Source: Spisula solida
Lineage: Eukaryota > Mollusca > Bivalvia > Venerida > Mactridae
Reading direction: 5' to 3'
Assembly: GCA_947247005.1 (NCBI GenBank)
Contig: OX365946.1
Coordinates: 49,936,734-50,000,733 of the forward strand
DNA: 64,000 nucleotides
Part shown: piece by piece, positions 26,801 through 41,800 of the stretch
How positions within the stretch are numbered: the first letter of the stretch is position 1
How the letters are laid out: each line of letters starts with the position of its first letter
Translations under genes and position numbers: made by a program
Notes under the pieces: generated by a model
Seen by the model: the letters and a program-made list of their open reading frames with translations, nothing else
The model's database searches: none
What the model was told of the DNA's origin: nothing

Positions 26801-29800
26801 GATAAATTAAACAGCCGAAATTTACCGTGATATACCGTTTATTAGATAACGCTACAGCTCTATACGTTTACATGGAGCAAAATACAGACAGTGTTAGAAT
26901 TATTATTTTTGTACTGTAACAAATGCGAACTCCAGAGTAAAAGTCTTCGTTATTTCTGAATATCCCACATATCAGATTATTGTCTTTGCAAGTGCACAGA
27001 TAAAAATTTTTTTTCCAATTTCATTCAAGAATAAATAACCCTAAATTTGGAAGTCATAATGGAGGGATTTGCGCTAACTGGTCAGTTAGGCTGTCCTCTC
27101 AATGTTGTTTTGAACAAACCATTTGTGCAGGTGATTGGCCCAACTGTTATTTCCATGTCAGTGTTAAATGGCATCTTTTTCCCCAGGACTACACCATAAC
27201 TTCGCAATTCATATGTAAAGAACATGAGTGTGTCATCAAGTATATGTGTTTTATTATAACAATCATGAACAACTCTGAAAAAGTAAAAACATTTAGTACG
27301 TGACTGTTATTCCTCTTGTTACACACACAGGTAACTGTATCATTGATAAAGAGTAACAACATATTTTTTGTTAATAAAATGTATGTTATCTTAGATAATA
27401 TAAATTCTATATGAAAAATAGCATATTTGTTTTACTCTTTATCAATGATACAGTTACCTGTTGCTATACCAAAGTAACTTTGAAAATGTGAAGACGGAAC
27501 AACCTCCCAATTGGATCAGGGAATGGTAGACCATCGAGGTGTGGAAGAAATTGTCCGATTAGATAATACATGTACAAATATTCCCCGAACACAAAACACG
27601 TTTGGTCAATCAATATGTTGGATGAACGTTCGTTGGTTTAAGCTATTTTACACTACGCCGAAGTTCTAATGGGCCACCCTATAAAATTTGATACTATGTG
27701 ATATATTCAATCAATATATATGAAGTTGCGTTATGTTTTCATTCCACACATTAATCTATCGATTTACAGAAATAAAACACGTGTTCAGGTACAAAATCAT
27801 CCATGCGGAACGGTTATTGCGAACTTGCTTTTATGCACGTGGTGCTCGTGCAAGGCATGAAATATGTCCGTATTTTGTTGGAACACATCCTCTGTGGATC
27901 TCCTTTTATAAAAAACATAAAACCTCGCGAGAATAAGCAACGGGAACGCGCTCAAGCCGTCAGATGTATGTATGCACTTCAATAAATTTCTGTTTGACCA
28001 CGCGTTTTTTAAATATCTTTTAGAAAAAGTGTTTGCAGAAGAATACAAATAATCAAAAACCCGATGATGCTTACTTACATTGATAAGAAAACATGTTTCC
28101 CATAGTAGTTTGCGCTAAGTTAAACGTAAATAAAGAATTTGCAATTTTTAAAAAGACGTGTGGCGCATTTTGCTGTTTTGGGTGTCGGTACTCATCATTC
28201 GGAGGGCTTTGGCGAGTTCCACATTATTCAATCTCTCAAAGTTTAATGTTTTTCATAAAACGCAATCCACAGAGGATACATTCCAACAAAATACAAACAT
28301 TTTTCATCCCGTGCACAAGCACCAAGTGCACAAAAGCCATTTCGCACTAACCGTTCTGCATGGATAATTTTGCACAAAAACACGTGTTTTATTTCTGTAA
28401 ATCGCTAGATTAACGTGTGAAATAAAAACATAACGCAACTTCATATCTATTGGTTGAATATATCACATAGTATCAGATTTCATAGGGTGGCCAATTAGAA
28501 CTTCGGCGTAGTGTAGATAATCTCCCTAAAGCGTGTGTTGTTTTGGTTTCGTTTCGATAACACAGGCTTCATCACAACGGCACCACTAATATGTACTAAA
28601 TAACGTTAATGAAATAATGAAAACCCTTTCGTAGCAGGGTGTTTATAGTGAATAAATATTGTGAATGTTATCAATTGTCCGATCAGCTCAAGTTCGTGGT
28701 ATATTCCTACCTAACACCCATTCACAAGCCACAAAAGTTCGTGGTATTTTCCTGTATATTCTAAGAATATACGACGACTTTACATTAGGACGACACTCCG
28801 GCTCATTTTGTCACAAGTTTGACTATGGATCTGAACCCGAAATGCGCTAGTTCGAAACGTATTACAGGTATTCAAACGGTTCACAAGGTTCACTAATTTA
28901 CTTACTGTAATTTGGCCCTGTTATTTTTTCAATAAATGCATTTTTCTATAATTCTGTGCTATGTTTCTACTAGCATAATACTGTCTTTCGAAAAATTGTC
29001 ATGGTTTTTCGGAAGGTTTTACATCATTAGTAGTCGTGAAAATGGCAAAAAATAACATTTTTGGCTAAACAAGACATATTCTTCATATTCTAGGCAGTTT
29101 TGTCAACTAATTACAAGGGGAATTATTATATGTATGCTCGTTTATAAACAGGAAAAGTTAAGTTATTTGAATTATAGGTCAAATTTATAGGAATATGCAA
29201 TTTTATTTTTTGAAAAATCACAGGGCCAAATTAAGCCATTAGTGAACCTTGTCATTTGTCCTATCCAACTTTCACACTCGATTGTGTCACGATATAATTT
29301 CACATTTTATTCCGGCTGATTCTGCCTCATTCCTTCTGGTTCTTGTGTTCAGTATGACTGGGGTAAAATAACATTCGACAAACGTGTCAATAACATGGAC
29401 AAACTTACTCTGTGTCTGGTTTGAATGGTGTTACAGTTAAAGCCACACAGCGACAATGTCGATAATCATTTTCAAAGTTTTTGTCTACGGCATTGGCAAC
29501 TGACTGTACTGCGAAACTACACCTCTGCATAAACTAGGAAACAAAAATAAATAAATACAATTTATAATCAACACTAAAATATATGTATTTACAAAAGTAA
29601 AAGGAGAATTCTAAAGTTTACTTTCATACATGCCAAGTACGAAGTATATAATGACACTGTCATATTACAACGTGTAACAAGAACGAATGTCGAACATACG
29701 AACAATTTGACAAACATGCTGATGTAAGTTGGACATGTTAGGGGTATGTTAAGTGAACGCTGGTATATGCTGGTATAAACTGTCGGATGCCGATACATAT

Positions 29801-32800
29801 ATAGACCTCAATAATATACCAGTATCCACATGATCGTCAGTCATAATGTGCACTTTCACGTTTTGTATACGATGGGCACAAGTAAGATTAACGTTTCTCA
29901 CAAGTTGTACATACATGTACATCATGAAAGCTAATGGTACGCTGTACACATGCGATAATGTGCTTGCCTAGTTACATAAGGCATTATAGGCTATGCACAA
30001 GACAGAAACGAGTTACCCATGCATTGAACGAAGGTTGTGCATACGGGCTTCTCGGACGCTTTTGACTGTTGTGTAAATCATTCCCTGCACATGGCAGCGT
30101 TTTGAATAAAATTCTCAAGTTTTTCAAACGTTTTGTAGCAATTCGTTTTATTGTGGCAGCACCATAAGATACCAATCAATAATAAACTGTCAAATAGACC
30201 TACATAACGTTTAAGGTCACTTTTCTGAAATAAAAACATTAAATTGCAAAAACAAAAAAACAATATTTAACACTGCACTAATTATAATAAAATATTATAA
30301 AATGATGCATAATTATACCGTTTGGTTGCACTTGTAATCACCGCTGTTAAGAATTGCGTCCAATTGAGGTGAATTGGACGGAATTAGTCTTACAACATAT
30401 GTGTACGTCTTCACCAGTAGGTCAGGTATTTCCCTATAAAATAACGCAATATGAGTAATTGTATATACATGAGGTGCCATCAAATAACACAGAGAGAGTT
30501 TGAAATCTACAAGGACAACGCTTATAAGGATAATTTATAGTAAACTGCAACTTTTAGACTTCAACCTTATTACATGTGTAATACTCAATTATGTAGGTAA
30601 TGCACATATAACATAAAATTAGACGACAAAGAGCACACAATCTTACACTGTATCAAGAGCTGCACCAATAATTGTAGAAATGCTTCCATCTTCATAAACA
30701 CTATCAAAGTTACATTCTACTCTTGCTCCTTCATCTAAAAATTAAATAGAAAATAAAGCATCAATACACTGCAGTTTGATAATCATAGGTCAATGAGCTA
30801 ATACAATAGTTTACTGTAAGCATACCACGATTTGACAAGGTACATCGCATTCATTTAGGTATTCCAGTTGTATACAAACAATATAATATCATGTTATTGG
30901 CCATTTAAAACGGATAAAAGGCAGTAAAATCAAAAACCATGTCCACTAAGCTACATATTTAGATATACACTGTTAGTTTAATAATTCAAGAATAATAAAA
31001 TAAATTGCGAAGTTTCTGTACACAATGCTATGTAAACAGATGGCTAATCTAAATAAACGAGTTATAAGCCTAAATATTTGTAAATCAGAATGTTATAAAA
31101 TATTTATACACATTTATTATTTTATTAGAATTTTTATTTATTTTATTTTTATTCCAAACATGTGTTACGTGCCGCTGATGATGTAATGTCCGTTTCTGTT
31201 CAATCCATTCATCCATCGCTCTTCACAAGTAGGATAGGGTTGTTCTATACAGTTCGTTTCGTCACTCATATCCACACAATCAGGAATATTGTCACAAATA
31301 AGTCGATCTGGGATACATTTGGTTAAATCACAATGAAATGCATGATTACTGCAACCGTCTGAAATACAATGTCAGCATTTTCATAACATGTACGTATGTA
31401 TAAATGCATGAATGAGGGTACTAGCAAATCGTAGAATTTGGGTTTTGTGCGGATAGATAAACGCATACATTTTAAAAGCTTGTCGTTAAAAATTCTACTA
31501 CTATTCAGTACGTCATTTGCGTAAACGCTCAAAACAATTTCGAAACAATTTCGCGCTTTACAATTATTATAAGCCCAAATGGGATAAACCCACATAACAC
31601 CTTATGGCGCATATTTGAAGTGGTGTATTATAACTTAAAAATATCGAATTACATTGCGCTCTCCTTCCTCTTACATACGATGAAATATATCATCGCCCGT
31701 TAAAAAGACGTGATACCAACCAAGTAAATGCATACTTCGGTCACAGTGTTTGGTGATTTAATGTATACACAAAGAAATACATAAACGGAAATAAGAAGAC
31801 AGCCAACAGAGACAATGTATTGTAGCTGGAACATGTGTTAATTTGTGAACCATAGAACAGCATGGACATTGTGCCTTATATGGTTTTATAGGTCATTCAG
31901 CTTTTTGATTGCTGAAACTAGTATATTCAGCCTTTTGATTGCTTAAACTAGTTCATTCAGCTTTTAGATTGCTGAAACTAGTGCATTCAGCTTTTTGATT
32001 GCTGAAACTAGTTAATTCAGCTTTTTGATTGCTGAAACTAGTTGATTCAGCTTTTTGACAACAGCGACTTGGGCGGATCATTTTCTCGTTCGTTTGTGTG
32101 TTCGGCATTGTGTCTTGTATGTTTGTATGTTTTCTGTGCTCGGTTAATTGAGTTGGGTGCTGCGGTCCCTGTCCGATGTAATATGATCTTTTGGAGAAAA
32201 CATAGTATAACTAAGATGTGTGCACATTTGGTAAACCTATTACCGCTGTGAATTTGGAAAACACATCATAGCTAGGAGATGAGCCAATTTTGGACACACA
32301 ATAAAACTGTAACGTGCGTTAAATGTAAATTTGTTCAAATTAATGTTTCATTTTATTGCAAACATCTTCAAACAGGTTCCTATTAAAGGCGTTACCACAT
32401 AAATGTTCATCTGATCCATCAATGCAATCCACTTTAGCATTGCATCTGTTCTCTACCGGAATACATTGTCCATTCTTGCACTTAAATTCTCCATGGCTGC
32501 ATTCTGGATAATCTTCAAAACATAAACAATACACTATTTTCAAACACTGTTACATGCAGTCCATAATAACGCGTATAAATATAAATTATATTTTGAGATT
32601 AAAACAAATTTTATCCTACCATTATTACTTGAGCTACTAGTATTATCTAGGTGTAAGTGTCGAAATGTTTGTTTATTGTGGTTGTACGAGTATAAGGGAC
32701 AAGTAATCCCCTACTACCACCAGTAAATATATATCGTAATTTTGCCCGTGTAACACAAATATTTTAACAATTTCCGTTATGAGTGAATAACATGTTATCC

Positions 32801-35800
32801 TACCGCAGTCCTCATCTGAGAAGTCCATACAGTGAGGTATGAAATCACAAGCTAAACTTGCATGTATACAACTACCATCACCACATTGCATCTCATCCTT
32901 TGAACAACCTGTTAAAACAAAATACAAAAAGATAATATAAAGTCGGACTGGAAAGGCAACACTCAACCAGCCGAGCACAGAAAACATAAAAACATCATAT
33001 ACTACAATTACAAGACACAATGCCCAAAACACAACCGAACGAAAAAAAGGAACTGTCCAAGGTTCAGCTGTCAAAAAGCTGAATGAACTAGTTTCAGTAA
33101 TCAAAACGTACATGAAAACTATTAAATTTGTTGTAGAGTATCATGTATGTGTCATGGGTTGTTATTGTGGTTATTAATATTACATTTATAAGCTGCTAAA
33201 TGGGTCAAATTCAGATTAAACAAGCATAATATTTGCAACCATAAATGTCAATTCAATTTAAAAACTACTTCAAGAAACAAATAGAATAATGATTGATTAT
33301 TTGAACATCTACAACAAAACGGAAAATATTTAATTGTGTACACAACATGAGTTTAAGACCTGCGTTCTTTATTGTTAATTTTTGGAGCAGAACATTATAG
33401 AAGGGACAGCATGGAATCAGCAGGAGAGCACTTTCAGTGTTTATCTAGATTCATAAAACAAATGTAATATGTAATATTACCTAATAGGGTGCAATACTGA
33501 TACATATTTCATGTAAATCAGGAACCACAAGCTGAGAAAATTTAGACCAAAATTAGTAGGACGATTGCCAAAAAGCAGGCCTTTAATATTACATGTGAGT
33601 GGATCAATCATTCACCATTCGATGTTTTCAACTATATTGTACATTTACCTGCAATTCCGTTTTTACAATTCTTTTCATCTGAACCATCGATACAGTCCAC
33701 AATACCGTCACAATGAGCAAGGAATGACACAATCTCTTTACTTCCACATACAAAGTGCGTGAGTTCTAATACTCCAATTCCACGCTTAACTCTCCTCTGT
33801 TTTGTCAATAGCTTTTGAACTATAGAAATACAAGTAAAATAATAAAGCCAACGCAAAAATAGACAACATGAATTTTCGAAACTGCTTGTTGTTTTTACTA
33901 CTTTTTGTGTGTTAATATCTTACTGACAGTGTTAATACAAATACTTTCATTCATTTAGGTCTGTCAGTTGTATGCACATAATGTTTTTTCATATTATAGT
34001 ATTTTTTATTTTTTTAATCGGATAAAATTGCAATGACTATCCATACCTTATCCACAAAGCTACCCACTCACACATTCACTACTTGTTCATTTAAGAAATA
34101 AGATTTATTTCGACTTAAAATGAACATTTACATATATAGCAATTATATTATTAAAACAACCAAAACCAGTACATAAATACATGTGTAAGCATGAAGTAAT
34201 AAAACAGGGATGTCAAATCAACGTTCTATGTCAAGGATAACACAAAAAGGCTACAAAAGAACTCTTATTCCCATAGTTGTTCTTGATAGGTAGTGCTGTA
34301 TGACATAGGAAGTTACCATTAATAAGAGAAATTGCAATGTTTGAGTACACAATGATATGTAAACAGATGATTGACCTAAATAAAAGAGTTACACCTGTAC
34401 TAACCTCGATAAGGACATTCCTGTTCATCAGTAGCATCAGTACAGTCTACTATACCATTACATAACGTCTGTTTGGCAACATGGTTTCCGTCGCTACACG
34501 TGTACAGTTCACGAGTGGAAACATCGGTTGAATAATTTACTGTAAAATATTACTTGCAAACCAAAACTATAACAACTATATCGATGCAATAGACGCACAC
34601 AAATGTTATAATTAAGGTTCCAACATTCAATATATCGAGGGGTTAGAGCCAAATCCTGCTATGTGCTATTTCCTTATGTTTTCAACAGAGCAGTTTTTAA
34701 TAACCATTCGTTAAGATATGGTTATTGTTAAAGTAAAACTGTTAAATTATGTAGACATTTGAATACTTTAAACCCTAATATGAAATATTTGTGAACATTG
34801 AAATATTTGTGAACATTGTAAGGAATAATGTGATTTAAATGCCAAAATATTTTTTGGTTTTCAAACCCTCACTCAATGATACCATTTGACATTTGCCAGA
34901 TCCAAATGTAATACGATATATATATGTGGCAAGCAGCTGATGATAAAATAATGGGAAACCTGTCCACACTATACCACGCTTATTTTCACTAGACCGGTAG
35001 GCAAATCCACTTTCCTCCTGATACCAAAACATTTAAAATGTCAAACCATATTATTGCCATATATATGTGTATGGAGTTTACGATAAACGTCCATGTGATG
35101 AAAATTTTAGAAACTTTGTATCATATTCAGTGATGACATCCTCTGGTATCATATAAATTGATGTTTGTGGACTAACAAAAAACATCAAGAAAAGATTATA
35201 TGGTTCATGGTCTGATTAAGCTTAAATGTCAGTGTAAATCAGAATATCATTCAATGCTCAAATTGCTTCCGTAACAGATGTAGCATTTTGGCATATAAAA
35301 TGTAAAGGAAATGTGACTTGAAAACATAAAAATTATGCAATTGCGATTGTAAATATATGTATATATATATATATAGGATAATGACCAATACGGTAATGTA
35401 CTATAATTGCAGTTCACCATGGCCACAAGCTAAGAAACCTTTAAAATTAATTACGAAAGTCAGTGTTCACTGTGACATCCATCACTGTATTCATATACAA
35501 TTAAAATTCCATGCCGTAATTAATAGTTTTTAATGAATTTATAAATGTCATGTCGTAATTAATGAAGTTTTTCATAAATTTATAAATTCATTAAAAACTT
35601 TAATATTTACGGCTTGTAAATTAAAATTTAAAATGTGTTGGTAAGTTTGAATTACAAGCAGGTATGAACATTTAAAATTTTAACTGGGTAATAAGATACA
35701 GAATATGTTTAAAATGAAAATATATTTTAGGATTGGCACAGCAACTTAGATATGTACTACAGAAATTGAAAACTTCAATATCTTTGAAATGTATGACTTA

Positions 35801-38800
35801 TCTTTTTTGCTTTCGACAGACAGTTGTAGTGCGGTTTTATCTCTGTCTAATTGGCAAATGACCTCAAGGAGAAGAGATAGGTTGATGCTTGTGTGATACA
35901 AGGAATTCAGACGGGAAGTCCTAGCCCAGTCATTCTGACTAGACTTCCTGTGTCCAGACAGAGATTCAAACCTTGGAATTCCAGATTAGTAGTTGAGCGA
36001 GCTAAGCACTTGACCACCGTTCCACTATGATATATAATATATATCACTTGCAACAACTGGGCCACGTGTCATTCCATGTGGTATTTTTTATTGAGATAAT
36101 ACATAAAGCTATAACAATCTTTTGCATATACAGTAGTGTTGGAAGATATTGTCATAAGAGATGTATATTTTCCTGATACACGTATTTGTCTAAGAGCATA
36201 AATGAATCAACTTCCAGTTATCGCAATAAGTCATACACGTTGAATTGTATAGTCTACCAATGAATCACACAGTGACGGGAAATCACAAGTGCTTTTACTC
36301 ACAATAAGGCACATACTTTGCATTGTATAATATCCCAATAAGTCATACAGTGATTAGGTTTGTACTCTGTGATTGTGGTCATTTCTGTTTTACCTTAGGA
36401 AAGTTAACTAATAACGCTTGACCACTACTTGATACCAAGTTAATGCACACTAGCACCTTCCTTAAGTTTGCTTACGTAGTAGCTAAACAGTCTTTTAACT
36501 GAATGTCTTAATACACATTCAAGTGTTTAAAAGTTTTTTCTGTTTTTCATGTATTACAATTCCTAATTTATACACCTTTATAATCAAACATTACACAGCT
36601 ATGTTAATATCCATCTCGACGAATGAAAATCATTAATTGATTCGTAATAAATAGTTATTCGTTTAAATAATACATGCACCGTTCCAAAAAATAATGCATA
36701 TTAGCTGTTACAAAATTAACAAATTCAAGCACATACACGTTTACTAAGTAAGTTATACTTACTGTTATAATTAAGAATTAGCTAGTTTTATGTTCTTTAT
36801 TTAAGCTTATTAGTAGAGCTTCTCATTTACAAAAAGATTAAATAAATGAAAGCAATTTAATGTGTTTCTAAACGCACAACATTTAAATTCATACGGAATA
36901 CTAGTAGTCAAAATAATTTTCGCCAAAACTACATTTTTCTCTCTGTATAAGGTATTCCTGTTTCAATCATACATAGCTAAATGTATACAATCCATTTTAG
37001 TCACACTTTGACATCTTATTCGAGTGAAGCTGCTATTATTATACAGCAATATAAACAACAACTGTGGTTTGACATTTAACTTACAGCGATGAAATTGTAT
37101 GTACTACAGACCAGCACCCGGTGCCTTGTTGTTGACTTATATAAATTGACAAATCAAGACTGATGTTATTTAACCAAAATGTCATTGTTTTATATGGAAC
37201 AGTTGAGCGGGACAAATATTATATTAAGACACACAAATGTTATTGGTAGAGATTGATATACAGATTTGATTCATTCTAACAGATGTTAATGTTACATCTA
37301 CGAAAATATTAAGAGGCCATTGATTTAAAACTGGTTTTGCCTCCAGTCAGTTCTGTAGATACACGATAGCTCAAAATGACTATTATCAATATTTAATTAA
37401 TTAAGTTGGATATTTTGAAATAATTTTGAGAATAAATAACAATGGTGATGCGGAACTCATTTAACTAAAAAAGTCAATTTGGCCAAGTTTATCAGATAGA
37501 AGGTTTTGGCTGTAACCCCTCGATATTTATTATTATTTATACAAAACATGCAGTATGTAATGTTCGCCATTAGTATTATATACATTTGTTTGATTAGGGG
37601 TCGTAACTTAGTAGTTAGAGGGTGTGGCTCAACCCTTTTGCTGATAATCTGATAATGTATGTTATATATTCATGTATGTATATATGTTGAATGTATTTAT
37701 ATGGCAATAAATTACAAAGTATGTTAGTATAAATCGAGTATTCAGGTCTGTCACTTGTATACATAACATTGACTAGGATAAACTTTGCAATTTCTGTTAA
37801 TAATGTATTATTTTAATAGGTATTAAGTGTATAAGTATGTACCTTAGTGAATAGGGAATTTGTTTTCACTGACTGTTTCTCCAATTAAAATGTTTAACAT
37901 AATACAAATACAACTTTGAGATATTGCAATGTTTGTATACAAGTGACATACCTGAATAAACGGACTATACTGCATGTGACACAAGTGGATACCAACACCA
38001 TACTGTACATAATCAAACATACATAATCATCAGAGCATGAACTATTCAATCTATAGTCAAATATATATCATGTTAAATCTACTAAAACGAGCATTTTCTT
38101 TAAGAATACTATTTGTATTATGTACAGTAAGGTATGTTTTACTTTGAACTTTGTATCTTTCATAGATTCTTCATGTACATATCATAATTCTATGTAAAAT
38201 TGGTACACCAACTATTGCGCTTCTTTATGACGTCAACGTCGTCACACGTTGATGATGTCACTCCCGGTTTATTAATTTACTAGATGAAGGCACATACATG
38301 AGTTGAAACGTCGTAATTAATTAATATAGTGGAGTTAGTTTCTGTTTCGTATTTAAATGTATTACTTTGAACAGAGCAGGCCTCCCTCCTGACGTCTGGG
38401 TTTGTAGTATAACACCATATATAACCTTCATTAATCGGGTCCCGACAGTAATTCTTGACGTTTGTTTTATTGCCTTCAGGGAAATCTGTATCATCGTAAT
38501 GGTGTGGTACATGAGGGAATGTTGAATCCCATCGTTGACATGCAAGACCAGAATATGTTACATTGACTGTTCCATTATAAGGGTAATGTGTTCCATAACA
38601 TCTGTCCGATATAGTGTCTATATACAAAATGTAAAATACATGTACGTACATAAACGAATATTTATACACACGAATACGTAAATTTTATGAAAATTTTTCA
38701 TAGAATTTGAGACGTTTGCCAAACCTCAAGCATATTTTGCAGAGAGACAAAGACACACATTCGCAATATATTCTTACGATTTCATAGTAAGGTGCCGTTC

Positions 38801-41800
38801 TTATCGTATAAATGGTAACATCTGGAAGAGCTACCCAGTGCAAATATGACGTTACGTCCAAGAAATCGCCCAACTAATCAACACACTTCCCCCAGCAAAA
38901 CTACTACCAATTAACTACAACCTAGATGACTGCATTGAACGTTCGCATTGCGCAGCATAACATAATTTTGGTCAACTTATACCATAGTTTCAATATTCCC
39001 CCATCATGTTGCGATCTCGCTGTATTAGAATAACCAATCAAAATGTCAGAAGATCATTGGAATTCGATCAGTTATTGTCTTTTGGCAGTAAAATCTAGAA
39101 TTGAAACAATTTGAATTGATGATCTCTACCTGATAAGAACTCGAGTAGAAAATATGAATAATATAAACGATTCCAGACTTCCCGTGGTAGTGCGGCAATG
39201 ACCACAGGAAGGGACGACGTTGTGCGGAACGTTTCCGCTTGGTTCTATCGAACGCCTTGCAAGGCGAACCGGAAGTGTATACCTTGAAGCGTTGCATATT
39301 TTGAGAACAGAAAACATTATTATTATGGCAGAAAATTGTGTGTGTGATTTAAATGACTGAGTGAGATTTAATCAGAATATGTTAATGACGTTTGGTCAGT
39401 GAAAACGTTGCGCCGGGTTGCCATTTCTGACGTTACTATGACAGCAATGTCATTTTGTATAATACGCCCTCATTCATTCGATTCATATTACAAAATGTAT
39501 AATGCATTGTTTTATTAAGATGATGCCAACTTTAAAGTAGTTGGAACACGCGATTAATATTATAGATCACTTTTCCTGGGACTTAAAAACGCCCCTCGTA
39601 CCATAATGCTGCACAGGATCTACACTTTTTACTAGTAGTTGCTCAGATTCATGTTCCGCAAGTAGGTCGTCAAACATTTAATCATAAAACATTACCATTC
39701 TTCAAATGCAGAAAAACAGAATTAAATACCATTAATCATATGCAACGTATACTGATATAAAATAAAATTCACAAATATAATTATGTGTGATAGTTGTAGA
39801 AATGAGTATGCAAAACTTCATAGGCGTATCATTATGTTTGGCTAACTAAATCAAGAATTATACGCTAATCGGGGACAACCCTCCCATATACATACTATCA
39901 CATGTGTTTTTAAATCATCTTGAAAACGATTGTTTTGTGATCACATTTGCTAGAACATCCGTAACTTTATTATAGATCATTGTAAGGAAATTGCAATTGA
40001 AAATGGTTCTGTATTTCGCATTTAAACAAACCAAAACTAGCAAAATACTGTTTTTCTTAGAAAAAAATGGAAATTTTCTCAGTTTATTGATGTTTTGTCA
40101 CGTATTTCGTACGCCATAGTCATAGTCTGTCAATTTCCATTTCGTGTTTCAGTTTTAGTCTTTATAATCATGAAATAGAGACGTAATGATCATACAAAAA
40201 TGATCATACGGACACAGTATACCTTGAGCTATTGGTCAATAGCATTCTGTAGACCGATCATTTAGACTAACTAAATCAGCCTTTTTCACCTGTTCGCAAA
40301 ATGATAAACATAAGGTCGTTTTGTACAGTTTTGTGACGGCACAATAAAGCAATTGGCTCAATAGATAAAGGGAGTAGTAATGCAATCAATCGATTGTTGA
40401 CTAGAGTATATTATACCTGTGAGATCACAATAGTCATATCTAACATCATGATCTGTTGTATAACACCATACAGCCCCTTCTCCAATATGGTCACGGCAAT
40501 AATTAGCAGCATCAGATACAGAATTGTCTGGAAAGTCACTGTCATTGTTATATCGGCTGTGAGAATGTGGGTATTGTGAGTCCCAGCGTTGACAGGTGAA
40601 TCCCCCAACGGTAGTACTCAGCCTTCCTGTGTACTCACTAGTATCCCAAGTGTCTAGTTCTGTCAATTAGTACAAACACATTGATAGTTTGCTGATAATC
40701 AAATGTGCCGTTATTCATACTAGATACTTTTCATGATACAATTTGGCGCTTATTAAAACACTGGCATAAAAAATGGTTCCAATGTTAACTAGATTTCTAA
40801 TGTCCTTCTCGTTTTGAATTCAGCTTGCAAATGTCCAATTGGTGCACTTTTGTTTTAAACTGACTGGAAAACAAGCCTGGATTGACTGCAAATGGTTATA
40901 AACTATTGTAAGGAAACAAAGAGAATGGGGCGATATGACAAATAGGGAGGAAGCGGGGATGATTAACTAGGAATTGATTTATCATATTATCGCTCGTCCA
41001 TATTATTTGATAATTTGATCAATTCAAAGCATAGTTTTCATACACTAATTTATTCCATATTTACACAAGTGTTCAAATGATAACTATAACATTTAATCTC
41101 ATGAGCTAGTGAGCCAATGATTCGCCGATACTGTAATTTGAATATCATCAATAATTGTGACATGTTGTTCCATTGAAAAATACAAAAACAATAACTAACT
41201 TTTTTAAGTGTTGACCTGCTCAACTAGTTTTCTAACAAAACTGACTCGGCATTGAACTAGACATCATCAATATGAATTTTGGGAAGGACCTTATTCATGT
41301 ACAAATACATTACAAAATAAAAATCGTCTACTGAATTTACTGAATGAAAGACTTGGTGTTAGTTGAATGAACACTGAAAAGACTCCGTAGTAACATACCA
41401 TTGTTCCATTGTACTTACTCAATGCGGGGCATTTCCCCCAATATCTGACTGGATCTACTGTATAACACCAAAGATATCCATTATAGTATGGGTCCCTACA
41501 ATAATTCTCAACAGCAGTCAGGTTGTCTTCAAGAAATTCATTAGGATAAAACGGATACAAATTTAAAATCGAATCCCATCGTATACATGATAGCCCACTT
41601 TCTGTAGTATTCATTTTGCCGGTGTAATGTCTAGAATGGGCCGATTCAAAATCTGAAAATACACAATGTTGAGTATATGCAGTACAACATAACCAGACGA
41701 CCCTGTTGTAAAGCAACTCCATAAAACAATTCCTTTAAAATTTCCCGGTGACGATATTTACTATCAATTCAACCTCTGTAGAGCAACAACCCCCAACATA

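Noticed and set aside
30090..30225. Possible extra receptor exon ([16 protein letters not shown]) behind a good acceptor
   Set aside because: No donor gives the phase needed by the next exon, and including it breaks the C-x-Q-x5-C spacing that the direct junction preserves.
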